From Datisca glomerata (taxonomy: Eukaryota > Streptophyta > Magnoliopsida > Cucurbitales > Datiscaceae): DNA of 64,000 nucleotides. The DNA lies in contig QANY01009387.1 in the NCBI GenBank assembly GCA_003255025.1, positions 248,001 through 312,000 on the forward strand, in the 5' to 3' direction. Positions 47,129 to 57,820 of this stretch are shown piece after piece. Each line of letters opens with the position of its first letter. Position 1 is the stretch's first letter. A model generated the notes under the pieces. It was not told where the DNA came from. It did no database searches and was given only the letters and a program-made list of their open reading frames with translations. The position numbers and the translations under genes are program-made.

Positions 47129-48140
47129 ATGTCTCGTGGAAGCAATCCTCGTCTTCCACTGTTGGATCCTCAAACAAGTACTGATGAAGATGTTCCTCAA
47201 ACAAGTTTGCACTACTAATTTTTTTCTTATTAATTTCAAATTATGATGGTTACTTATAGTTTATTTTTGTTGTAGATGATGCTTCATTGTCGAGGAGGAG
47301 AGTTTGCAAGCCGACAAGAGGCTTTGAGCTAGAGAAGCTAGTGAAGGCCATGGGAAGATTACCCATCTTTGTTATTCCCCCAACTAAAAAACCAGTTGGT
47401 CTATGGGCATGCAAATTTAATACAGAGATTGGTGTCATCGTACGACAATTCATACCTCTCTAATATAATGGTTGGAGCAAAGTGCCTGTAGACTTCTTGA
47501 TGCTTATAATTGAACGATTGCTGGTAAATATGATATTATTTGTTGTTTTCTTTCCTATACGACTAAAATAGTTAAAACTTGTTTTGTTTGTAGGTCTTCT
47601 TTATCTTCGACAAGAATGATAAAACGCTGAAGTCTGAAGCAGCAAGAGCATATAGAGATCACAAATACACGATGCATGCACATTTCTTGCAGTTTCATGA
47701 TCCTGTGATAGCACGACAAAATCCATTTGAGGGGACATCCCAAGATGATTGGGATTGGTTGTGCACACTTTGGGAGGATGAAAAGTTTGTGATTTTGATG
47801 CTAAGAACTTATGTCATGCTAAGAACTTATTTGATTATTTAAATTCTTAAACTCATAAATTACAGGCGTGCTTTATCACCAATGCTAAAAACCATAAAAC
47901 ATTTCCATATAATCATAATGGAGGAAATCTATCATTTCTCGACTACCAATATCGTCAAGTGAGAGAAAAATTTGTTTTTACTTTGGTTTAATAATGTATA
48001 GTATTATGACTAATGTCTCAAATCTTACTGCATTTGGATAGGAAGTTGCAAATGGGAAAGCTCCTAGTCGTGTTCATGTTCACGACATGTATTTCACGAC
48101 TTGTAAAGGTTGGCAGAATGATGAGGCTCGAGAAAGATAT
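47129..48140 (+). pseudogene. TNPA-like (Ptta/En/Spm) gene of the CACTA element
   Basis: Exon-like blocks with good splice signals: from 47129 (MSRGSNPRLPLLDP), 47275-47525 (KLVKAMGRLPIFVIPPTKKP, with one in-frame stop near 47461), 47594-47785 (VFFIFDKNDKTLKSEAARAY, WDWLCTLWEDEKF), 47867-47957 (ACFITNAKNHKTFPYNHNGG) and 48041-48140 (EVANGKAPSRVHVHDMYFTT, CKGWQNDEARERY), followed by GTAAGT. These match the plant transposase family Ptta/En/Spm, the TNPA-type accessory protein that binds subterminal repeats. It follows the TNP2 gene in the same direction, as in known CACTA elements. One stop in the second block suggests inactivity; otherwise it is the better kept gene of this element. Confidence 0.7.
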
Positions 48141-48317
48141 GTAAGTAATTAGACTAATATGTTCTAAATTTGTTATATTCTCTTTGTGTTGTATGTTTAG
48201 AATTTGTGTAATTGGTTATTAGATGAAATAAGTACGGCAGTGGATATTTTTCTGGTGAATTTCCTTTATAATGAAGTTAAGTTCAATAATATTGAGCGTT
48301 AAATTTTTTTGTCTAAT

Positions 48318-48897
48318 TATACTGAATTTGTGGTTTTCTGGTGAATTTCCTTGGGTGAACTTCCTGGATGAAACATAGATTGAAGTATGAAAAATTGGGT
48401 GTTTCTTTATGTATATCAATATTTGGGCTGCTGTTGTGTTAGATTAGAGTTTTCTTGCAGGGAAATCGTATCAAATTGGTATCGCGATGTTTGGTTACTT
48501 GAATTGTATCAATAATGGATTTTTTTCCTATTTAGAAAAGGTAACTTATAATATTTTGATTATGTCATTAGAACATTTTTATATGGCTCTTTTTTCTCTG
48601 AATATACTGAATTTGTGGGTTTTCTAGTGAGTTTCCTTGAGGTGGTCCCCTCAAACTTAATTGGGTGAATTTTCTGGATGAAACATAGATTAAAGTATGA
48701 AAAGTTGGGTGTTTCTCTCTATTTATCAATATTTGGGTTGTTGTTTGTTAGATTAGAGTTTTCTTGCAGGGAAATCATATCAAATTGGTATCACAATGTT
48801 TGGTTACTTGGATTGTATCAATAATATATTTTTTTCCTATTTAGAAAAAGTAACTTCTAATATTTTGATTATGTCATTAGAACTTTTTTATATGGAT
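48318..48897. repeat. Direct duplication (~270 bp) near the CACTA right end
   Basis: 48318-48590 and 48600-48897 are near-copies: both contain TACTGAATTTGTGG, TGGATGAAACATAGATT, GATTAGAGTTTTCTTGCAGG, GGGAAATC-TATCAAATTGGT and ATTTTGATTATGTCATTAGA. The second has a short insertion (GGTGGTCCCCTCAAACTTAA). Non-coding. Confidence 0.75.
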
Positions 48898-49287
48898 ATT
48901 GCTTCTGATATGTGTTCCCTTATTCTAATATGAGTATTATGTAGTGTTATTAATTTGAAAATATTTTCTCCTGATGAAGAAATATTGCCTCAAATTGTGC
49001 AGTGATAGACCTTCCTTTTTTATCCTTTTTCCTAGAGAAATCTTTAGCTTGAAACTCATCTCTCTTTTTCTCTATTCACTTTTAATAGTTGTTATTTTCA
49101 TTTGAAATCATCTTTGAAAAGTTGTTTGCACTACTGACTGCACAGCATTGTGGGATTTTTTTTAATTGCACCTAATAGAGTTAGAAAGAGTAGTTTGATC
49201 ATTTTTGGTGTGTTATTAGGATCAATTTCCTTTATATTATATTTCTCACACACACACATGTGATAAGTTGAGTTTTTTGTAGTGAAA

Positions 49288-50227
49288 AATGAGGATGCTT
49301 TCCTTTATTTTAAAAAGAATATTCCAATGGGATTTTTAGTCATTAGTCATGATAGACAGATACTAAACAAAATTTGCATACCGTAGTTATCAAATCAGAA
49401 GTCCTCCAAACTACTGTTCACTATGCAGTATGTGTTATTTCTTATGGAGTTTTAAGTGCTCAATGCCTTGTTATCCATTTACTTGACATAACGTAAAATA
49501 AACTAATGAATTAAACAGAAAATGTTTTCCCAAGTTTTAAATCAATTCATAAACTGAAAACATAAATTACTTTAATTCAGCTGGTTATGATAGTCTCTCA
49601 CTCATGCTACTCGCCATCACCATCTGCATCATAAACAACTGTAGGGGTGAGTATTTTATAATACCCAGTAAGCAAACTCACATAATAACATGCATCCACA
49701 TGTCATAAATGCAATCATGACATAACATAACTGAATTTGACATATATCATAAATGAAATAAAGTAACGTACTTGATCATGACATGGTTTAACATAGCACG
49801 TAGATAGCACGTGCCTCAAACAGAGTCATATAACAAATTTATTCATATCTTGTCTTGGCATATCCCCTAGTTAACACCCTAATCATAACTGATCACATGT
49901 TAACTGAAACACATAATGATGAATTGGACGACGAAACAGATGGCACACATTGGGCGACAGAACATATGGCACTCAAAGGTGATGGAAAACGTGAACAGAT
50001 GGCACATCATGAATGACGAAAAATATTTACAGATGACACCCAATGACTTACAAGAGAACTATATGGTAAGTGATTTAAAAACGAAGAAGGAGAGTATAAA
50101 AAAAACGCAGACTCAAAATCCAAATTCAAACAAGCAAAAGACTCCAAATCGACGAGAAAAGAAAAGAACATCATTGCTTAGTAGTCGTTTCACACACATG
50201 TGAAATAATTGTCGTGGACGGTATGCC
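49288..50227. repeat. Repeat-derived spacer, possible gypsy LTR fragment
   Basis: No gene recognised. GGGGTGAGTATTTTATAATA followed by CCCAGTAAGCAAACTCACA (49645-49685) resembles the ends of LTRs common in dicots. The frame at 49916-50203 is composed of related phrases (ACAGATGGCACACATTGGGC, GAACAGATGGCACATCATG) and looks like a repeat rather than a gene. Confidence 0.35.
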
Positions 50228-50232
50228 AAATA

Positions 50233-52392
50233 TGTTGATTGTCGTGGCGCATGTGCGAGGGAAGCATGTGGAGTGTGATCATTTAAAAAATTAAATTTTT
50301 AATAAAGATCAAATCTCTTAATAAAACAGAACTTGCGCGACGCTATGATAATCAAATAAAAACTTTTTATTGAAAACTCTTATTCAATCAGTCAGGATCC
50401 ATTATATATTTATGCATTAAATCTACAACATATAATGTTAGGAATTATATACCTCTTGCAGTCTATATCAAGCATCCTTGCTAAATCGTTCCAACGATCA
50501 GTAGACTCCGAGATCCATACCAAGATCCACACTAGGACATGTGTGTGCACGTGAAATATTACAAGACATTTTTCTGTCTCTAGATCTACCCAACACATAA
50601 GATCTAAGGATTTACTGAGAAAAACTTTAGTGAATCGATTCTCTAAAAGAACGCGATGATTATTATTTTATAGATTTGATTAAGTTTTAATCGTAGAAAA
50701 AAATACTCTGACACAAACTATATTCTCTATTCAATTCTTGATGAATTAATGAACTCATTCATCAATTGAGGCCATTAGAATAATATATGTATTTTTTTTA
50801 GATAATGGCGTATAAGATATTTATGGATAATTAAAAATTAGTATTTAATATTAAATTGCTCAATACAGTGGGATCCACTGTATAATGGTGCACAATAGCA
50901 GTGTCACACCGTATTGCAGTTAGCGTAAACCATCACAGTGCCTCATGGCATTGTGTGTTATGCCACACTGCAGTGCCTTGTAGCAACGCAGTGTTGCACG
51001 CCTATTGTTGTAGTGCTACGTGGCAATACAATAGTCCGTGGTGATCTATGATTCTCGATCATTGATCGACATGTGACAATTATTGTAAATTAAATATTTA
51101 TTTTAAGAAGATAAATATCTAAATATCAGTTAATTTAAAATTAATATATCTGATTATCCCTATCAATTAAATTATCTGTTATTTCACAAAAAATAAATTT
51201 AGTTGATTTAAAAATTATTATCTTATAATGGTTTAATTATTTAATTTCAGAATTGGAAAAATAATCGATAATTATTTTTATATATAATTTTCAAATAATT
51301 AACTCTTAATTAATTATTCACACATAATTATCTCATAATTATGTACTTGTCCTAGAATAAAAACTAATTTTCAAGGCAGTTCTTTTCTCATATCTTGAAA
51401 TATTCACACTCTAGACTGCGTAGTATAGAAGAGACTTGGAGACCATTGGTCTATAATCCTAAGCTCTAATAAACCAAATTATTAATTAAATTCTTTAATT
51501 AAATAATCTTATTTTAGTAATTCCATTATTACTCCACTATAAATATAGAACTGAACTCTCAGTAATTATAAAATGTATTTACAAAGTATTCTCATATAAT
51601 CCACTAATATAATCATTTCATGTAGTTATGTTCTCCAATTATTGGTTCGTAAATTAAAATTTGTCAAACTTACCGTTTTACCCCTCTAAATAACTTTTGA
51701 TCCTTAACTACCGTCAATCCACTAGTGAATAGCTAATTTAGAATCTTATTATAAATTTGAGCTCAATAACCATTCAGTTATAGAATTAACACTTAAAAGA
51801 ACCAATATGCGATCTATTAGGAAAGCTTGGATTCTAAATCTTACAAGATCATGTTCCCAGCCATCCACATCATTGAATCTCCAAAAAAAAGTTGCTAGCC
51901 TATTTTACAAACAAAGCTTAACGAGTGAATCAAAAGATCCAGTAGACATACATAAGAGTTCATGACTTCTCATGATTCAGACTGAACTACATATGATCAT
52001 CGAATTGATGTGTATCAAATCTTTATGACAAACAGCACGTTGATAAATATATTAATTCACATCGGTCAAGTCATATATAATCTCATTATATAAAGTATCT
52101 CCTCTAAGATGTCTATATCCATCAATGATCCGGATCTAGATCACACGCATTCATAATGCTTAATGAACTGTACTAGCATCCTCATACTTTAATATGTTGT
52201 TGACAATTTTATTTAATATCTATGATTTTAATTCTCTCTACTAATACAGTGTCATAGTCTCATTGACTTTTCAGATATTTATATAAACTATTCAAGAATA
52301 ATTTAAAAGAACTATTATAAGAAAAATGCAGTGCTCATTAAATTTCATATCAAAATGTCAATACACATGTTTTGAGGGCATAACCTCCAACA
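50233..52392 (-). repeat. 3' LTR of the copia element
   Basis: 2160 bp, reading on the minus strand from TGTTGGAGGTTATGCCCTC (52392) to ATCAACA (50233). It parallels the right LTR throughout but lacks, for example, about 25 bases present near 58080-58110. Confidence 0.88.
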
Positions 52393-52405
52393 ATCTCCCA
52401 CTTCC

Positions 52406-52740
52406 TTAAAGCAAATGTGGCATTTCTCTCAATCTCATGTTACGCACGTGACCCTCAAATGACTTCGCAGGAAGTGTCTTTGTAAAAGTATCAGCCAGGT
52501 TCTGCTCTGACGCTATCTTCATAATAATCGCATCCCCTTGATGCACGATCTTTCTTATAAGATGATATTTCATTTCTATGTGCTTGCCCCTCTCGTGTCT
52601 CCTCAGTTCTTTGTAATTCGTTACCTCCCTACTGTTGTCATAGTACAAGATCAGTGGTTTATCCATATTTGTAACTACTTTTAAATCAGTATAGAAATTT
52701 CTGAGCCATACGACTTTTTACACAACTTCACAAGCCGCTA
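52406..52740 (-). pseudogene. Copia RNase H C-terminal region
   Basis: Minus strand, 52406-52666: PLILYYDNSREVTNYKELRR, then HERGKHIEMKYHLIRKIVHQ and EQNLADTFTKTLPAKSFEGH. These are the end motifs of copia RNase H (the HIxxxYHLIR box and the ADxFTKxLP tail). The upstream part is broken by stops at 52700-52720. It precedes the polypurine tract at 52393-52407 by a few bases. RNase H degrades the RNA strand during reverse transcription. Confidence 0.85.
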
Positions 52741-53840
52741 TATATTCAGTTTTCATAGTGGAATCTATAATGTTGGATTGTTTAATACTTCTCCAAACTA
52801 TAGATCCTCCACCTAGGGTGAATATTGATCCAGACGTCGACTTTCAATGATCTTTGGTTGATTGAAAATCAAAATCAATATATTTAGTGGGGTTAAGGTC
52901 TCCACCTGAATAAAAAAGCATATAGTTTCTCATTCTCCTAAGATACTTGAGAATGTGCTTTACTACAATCTAGTGTTTCAAACCTAGATTCGATTGATAA
53001 TGACTGACAATTTTCACTGTCTGGTCTCGTACATAACATGGCATACATAAGACTACCAACAATTATTCTTTGGAGAGGAAAATTCCATGTCTGGTCGGTA
53101 GTTGACCACTCTTGGAATTCTCCATTGATAATCTGAGAAAGTGCCAAGAGCTTGTTCTTTCTATCCCTTAGGATTTGGATGCCTAGAGCATAGCTCTCAT
53201 TTACCAAATCTTTCATTCGAAATTTCTCAGCTAATGACTTCTTTACCTTTTACAATGTTTCTACATCATTTTCAATGAGTATAATATCGTCAACATAAAG
53301 AACTAAGAAAACTTTTATCTTATCTTTGATGTATCTATAAACATAGGCTTCACCAACATTTTGCTCGAATCTATAAGACTTTATAATATCATCAAATCTA
53401 AGATTTCAAGATCTAGATGCTTATTTTAATCCATGAATGGATTTAAGCAACTTGCATACTTTCTGATCTTTCTCCTTCTGTACGAACCCTTCTGGTTGAA
53501 ACATATAGATGCTTTCTTCAAGAGAGTCATTCAGAAAAGTTGTCTTGACATCCATTTGCCATATCTCATAATCAAAACTAGCGACTATGGATAATAGGAT
53601 GCGAATAGATTTGAGCATGGGCATAGGGGAGAATGTCTTCATAATCGACTCCCCCTTTGTGCATAACCCTCAGCTACTAACTTTACTTTGAAAGTCTCTA
53701 CTTTCCCACATATGCACCTCTTTTCTTCTTGAAGATCCATTTATATTCAATGGGCCCTGACATCTTTAGGTGGATTTACAAGTTCGCAGACAGAATTGGA
53801 ATACATATATTCTATTTTCTGGTTCATGACATCTTGTCAT
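52741..53840 (-). pseudogene. Copia reverse transcriptase region
   Basis: Minus strand: QMDVKTTFLNDSLEESIYMF and QPEGFVQKEKDQKVCKLLKS (53560-53440), KSIHGLK, then after frame breaks FLYVDDIILI (about 53308-53280, YVDD-type catalytic box retained), and WSTTDQTWNFPLQRIIVGSL MYAML-type sequence at 53110-53020. The frame is split into at least three parts by stops (for example near 53405) and shifts. RT is the polymerase that makes element DNA. Confidence 0.85.
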
Positions 53841-55020
53841 TTCTCCTTTTCCAGATCATTCATTGCTTCTTCATAAGATAATGGATTGTCCTTATCAATG
53901 TCTGACACTAGGACATGCGCCTCTAGTTCATAGCGAACTAGTTGTCTCACGATCCTCCCACTATGACATTGCACCGTGGTTTTCTTTGCTGAAACTTTTT
54001 GTTTCTCTAGTTTGTCGTTTATAAAAAAAATTGAAGGTGGCCTGATCTCATCAGCCGTTAATTTTTTGAGAACTATTTTGCTACGAGATTTGTAATTTTG
54101 CATATGACTATAAAAGTACCCACCTCTAGTCTCTAGAGCATAGCCACGAATATGCATACTTCAAACCTAGAGTCTAACTTTCCGGTCTTGGGTATAAGAA
54201 CGTGAGCTGGACACCCCCATATACATAAATGATGCAAACTAGGTTTGGATCCATTCCATAACTCAAAAGACGTCTTGCTTACAGACTTAGAGGGCACTAC
54301 ATTCAAAATGTAAGTTGCCATGTGTAGTGCATATCCTTAAAATGTAAGTGATAGTGAGGAGTAGCTTAACATCGACCTTAGCATATCAAATAAGGTTCGC
54401 TTTCTCCTTTCCGCAACACCATTTTGCTGTGGTATTCTAGGTATTGTGAGATGTGATAGGTGGGATAGGATTCCACACTCCAGCAAATAATCTTTGAATT
54501 CTAAATCCAAGTATTCACAATCTTAATCGGACCGAAATGTTTTTAATGATTTACCTAATTGCTTTTCAGCTTCAGTATTAAAGTCTTTAAAATTTCCAAA
54601 AGTTTTGCACTTTCGATGCATTAAGTAACTATAACCATATCTTGAGTAGTCGTCATGGAAAGTGACAAAATACACATACTCACATCTAGTTTGTACACTG
54701 ATCGATCCACACACATCACTATGTACTAGCTCAAGTGATTCTTTGGCTTTTTGGCCCTTTCTTGTGAAAGGTCTCTTGGTCATTTTATCCTCTAGACATG
54801 ATTAACAAACAGGAAGAGTTCAAAATTTTATTTTTCTCAAAGCACCATGCTTTGTTAAACTATTTAACATATCTAGATTAGTATGTCCCAACCTAAGATG
54901 CCAAAGATATGTGTTATCATCATCATGATAAACTCTTTGTCTATTGGTACTTTTAGGTTTTGCTACTTTAAATAATTCAAAATTATTTAATGCGCGTTCA
55001 GTCAGTTTAGACATATACAG
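53841..55020 (-). pseudogene. Copia integrase region
   Basis: Minus strand: the GAG-pre-integrase segment YLWHLRLGHTNLDMLNSLT (about 54915-54860), the zinc-binding-like H and C residues, then the core at 54783-54523 (SLELVHSDVCGSISV carries the first catalytic D; FRSD then a stop and DCEYLD marks the second D box, normally SDGGGEY/SDNGGEF), and PQQNGVAERRKRTLF (about 54450-54410) with the catalytic E. LWNGSKPSLHHLCIWGCPAH follows. Stops near 54520 and 54350 inactivate it. Integrase inserts element DNA into the chromosome. Confidence 0.85.
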
Positions 55021-55289
55021 TCTGTTTATAACTTTAGCATGACAAATATTGAATCCATTCTTACAAATAATAAACTCTTTATTAATAAAAAGAAATTTTG
55101 AATAATTGTTCTTGCAAAAATGAAAGAGAAATCAAATTTCTCGAAAACCCAGGAATATAATAAAAATTGATCAAAACCAAATAGTTATATAAAAAAAATT
55201 AACGGACTGACCTTAATGCTTTAGCTGACACGAGCGCACCACTTCCAACTCTCAAAATAACCTCACCTTCAGCCAGCTCCCTTGACGAA

Positions 55290-55375
55290 TCAAGAATCTA
55301 CAAAGAAGAACATACATGGTTAATGTCTCCTAAATCAAGTATCCAGGATGACAAATCATATTTCACTAAAGCAAG
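55290..55375 (-). pseudogene. Copia protease active-site remnant
   Basis: Around 55350-55315 the minus strand reads SSWILDLGDINHVCSSL, where working copia proteases have LDSGATxH. The serine and the alanine-threonine of the D-S-G-A-T box are replaced, so the protease would be inactive even if translated. Aspartate is kept. Confidence 0.7.
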
Positions 55376-55434
55376 CTTTAAGTACAAGTAAATCATATTT
55401 CACTAAAGCAAGCTTCAAGTACAAGTAAATCATA

Positions 55435-55971
55435 TTTAACTTTCTTTTTCAGCTCAGAGAGATATTTGTTACAATTTCTCTTTCAATGACTTTCAATCAC
55501 ACAGTCGAAACATTTTCCCGTAGACTTGCTATCTTTTTTGTTCTTCTTAGCTTTTGGTGATGTCTTGACTTTCTTCCCTTTCTTGTTTTTACCTTTGTCT
55601 TTACCATTGTTCTTCTTCCTTTTCTTGTTCTTAACAATATTGGAAGAATGCTTTTGCTTAATAACATTTTCCTCGTACTTTTGTCTTTACCAAACATCAC
55701 ATGTAGAGATTCCATAATCTCATAGGTAGTCTCCATATTTTCATGCTTGATTCTTAGAATATCATTTATGCTCACAAGCATGTAGCACTTCGCATCGTTG
55801 TTTGATATGATCCAAGCATCATATTTGTCCTTAACATTTTTTGGGGCATTAGCAGCGGGCTCCTCAGGACATTCATCATATTTGTCATATTGATTTTCAA
55901 CGTACAAAATTATCACCATTCAATTTCTTAAGAGCGAGTAAAGCAGTAACAGGGTTACACATGGTAGACAT
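55435..55971 (-). pseudogene. Copia gag region
   Basis: A start at 55971 reads MSTMCNPVTALLALKKLNG, followed by a break near 55925. The frame at 55497-55919 then has NVKDKYDAWIISNNDAKCYM and a lysine/arginine-rich basic tract. A zinc-knuckle remnant follows near 55510-55455 (KCFDCVIESH, KRNCNKYLSELKKK). Internal gag sequence is shortened compared with typical copia gag, so a deletion is likely. Gag forms the particle in which reverse transcription takes place. Confidence 0.78.
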
Positions 55972-57804
55972 AATAATGATAACTGAAATTTAAAACATAC
56001 AAGATTCAATATAATTGAAAAATATCTAAAATTTAAAATGTAAACTTGATACATGAATGCAATATAATAAATACACAAATTTAACAATTACTAATCACGA
56101 TAAAATAACCCAACGATTAATGTGCCGCCTTAGTGTCAGTCTAACCTCAGACTGTCTATGAGACATTTTCATCCTTATTAATTAAAACTTAAAATATCTC
56201 ATATTTTCTCTTTTAATCACTTGTTCGGTCAAATAACAACTATCTACATGAAAACTTAATTGTGACTTTATGAGTGTAACCCATCATATCAGACTCCATG
56301 ATTTCATTTAGAATATGTCGCCTTAGGGTCAGTCAAAATTAAACTACATCATTTCCTCATATCTTCTTAAGAAGTCCAACTTTGGTATTGGTACAGCTCG
56401 AAACCTTCCTTAGGGGGGCGAAAACAAAGCCATCTCGAGGCCCTTATTGCACCTCACCGTGTTGCACCAATGATGGAGATAACATGTTACATTGACATAT
56501 CAACCTTCTCCCACACGCTATTTTAGGATTATGTGTTTCCATTTTAACTAATTAATTAATTCCAAATTAATCATTGGTTAAAATAATAACCCTATGAATA
56601 TTTAATAATCAGTTATGTCAATCTCATTGGTCTAAGTTCATTTAACCTTCTAAAGCACCTAAGTCATAATTAGGTGAACTTAGATTAACTAATTAATTAT
56701 ATTAGTCATACTTTAATAAAACTCTTTTACTAAAGTCGGTTATCCTAAAAGTTACTATAGCCCTCAGTATGGTGTGATTACTAAGTTTTAACTAATGAAA
56801 ACTTAGCAGTTCCATGCAATTGATTTTATAAAACAATACATATGAATATATTAGGACAATAATAAATCATGTTTCTACATATGTGATGCATATTATATAA
56901 AATTGTGTGAGATTTACATGTATGGCATGTAACGACTGATTTATGGATATGTTATCAAACATAACAATTAAATAATTATTTAATGATCTAGTGACTATTG
57001 AGTATTTTTAAATTACAACCCTTGAAATAATAAAATAAAATTATAAAGCGGATTTCAAGAATACATATTTCTCAAATATTACTTTCTCCTCCTGATGCCC
57101 ATCTTCATAATCTTCAAGCTTTGAACAAGATCCTATTTAATTAGGAAAAACTATTTTTCTTAATTAAAATTAATTTCTATAATTATCTCTTTAAAAAAAG
57201 TTGACTTTGACTTAGTCAAATAAACACTATTTTGATTTGGTCAAATTTGGGTCAAACCCAATCAACCTATTAATTTTTAATTTTTATAAAATTAAAGTTA
57301 ATTATCAATTTTAAAATTACATCAATTTCAAATTTTAAAAGGATAATTGATAGAGTTAGGGTTATCATAAAATTCTACAGTGATAGTGTTTGTTGGTATC
57401 AAGATTTATACGAAACTTCCCTAAATGTGACAACAGTTGCCATGGACCACCATCACCGCCAGCTGTCATCTGCCGCCACTGGCCATCGACCATCGTCGAC
57501 GCCAATTTTTCTTGTTTTCCCTTTGTCGTTCGTCTAGTGCGTTTTTCGTCTTCTCGCGATCAGAATAATTACAATTAATATTCAAAATAAAAATATAAAA
57601 ATTCTTACGCCCGAAAACGGCTTACACAAGATCGAGGAAAAAATTAAAAGAACAAAGCCTAACCCAATAATCACCATATAATTAAAGATCCATTATTTTT
57701 CATACATTCAAAAAACATAACCATCCGTTCATTCGTACATTTCTCATATTATATAAATAATGCAAGAAAACTCACACAACATTTTACATATAAATATATA
57801 AAGA
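55972..57804 (-). mobile_element. Long non-coding leader of the copia element
   Basis: About 1.8 kb between primer-binding site and gag start with no sustained frame. It has two related phrases (GTGCCGCCTTAGTGTCAGTC near 56121, ATGTCGCCTTAGGGTCAGTC near 56316) and a GC-richer patch at 57430-57560 (TGCCGCCACTGGCCATCGAC). Such long leaders are unusual for short copia elements but occur in some plant lineages. Confidence 0.6.
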
Positions 57805-57818
57805 CCGTTCAGATACCA
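57805..57818 (-). other. Primer-binding site of the copia element
   Basis: Minus strand TGGTATCTGAACGG, next to the 5' LTR with a 2-base spacer. It matches the usual tRNA-iMet primer site TGGTATCAGAGC in 10 of 12 positions. Confidence 0.8.
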
Positions 57819-57820
57819 CT

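Larger units (their letters stand above)
40148..49284 (+). mobile_element. CACTA (En/Spm) transposon with termini and 3-bp target duplication
   Basis: The left end TACTACAAAAAAG (40148-40160) and the complement of the right end, CACTACAAAAAAC (49284-49272), agree except for the first and last of these 13 bases; the first left base is T instead of C. AAA lies directly outside both ends (40145-40147, 49285-49287), a 3-bp target duplication as expected for CACTA. The left 0.4 kb contains subterminal repeats around GCGACGAAA/TTCGTCGC, binding sites in this family. It carries TNP2-like and TNPA-like genes, both in plus orientation. The right end lacks obvious copies of the left subterminal repeats, which slightly lowers confidence in that boundary. 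Inserted into or beside the MULE relic at 38.6-40.1 kb. Confidence 0.65.

Noticed and set aside
49916..50203. 95-codon frame as a gene
   Set aside because: Composed of repeated ACAGATGGCACA-type phrases; no domain and no splice or start context.
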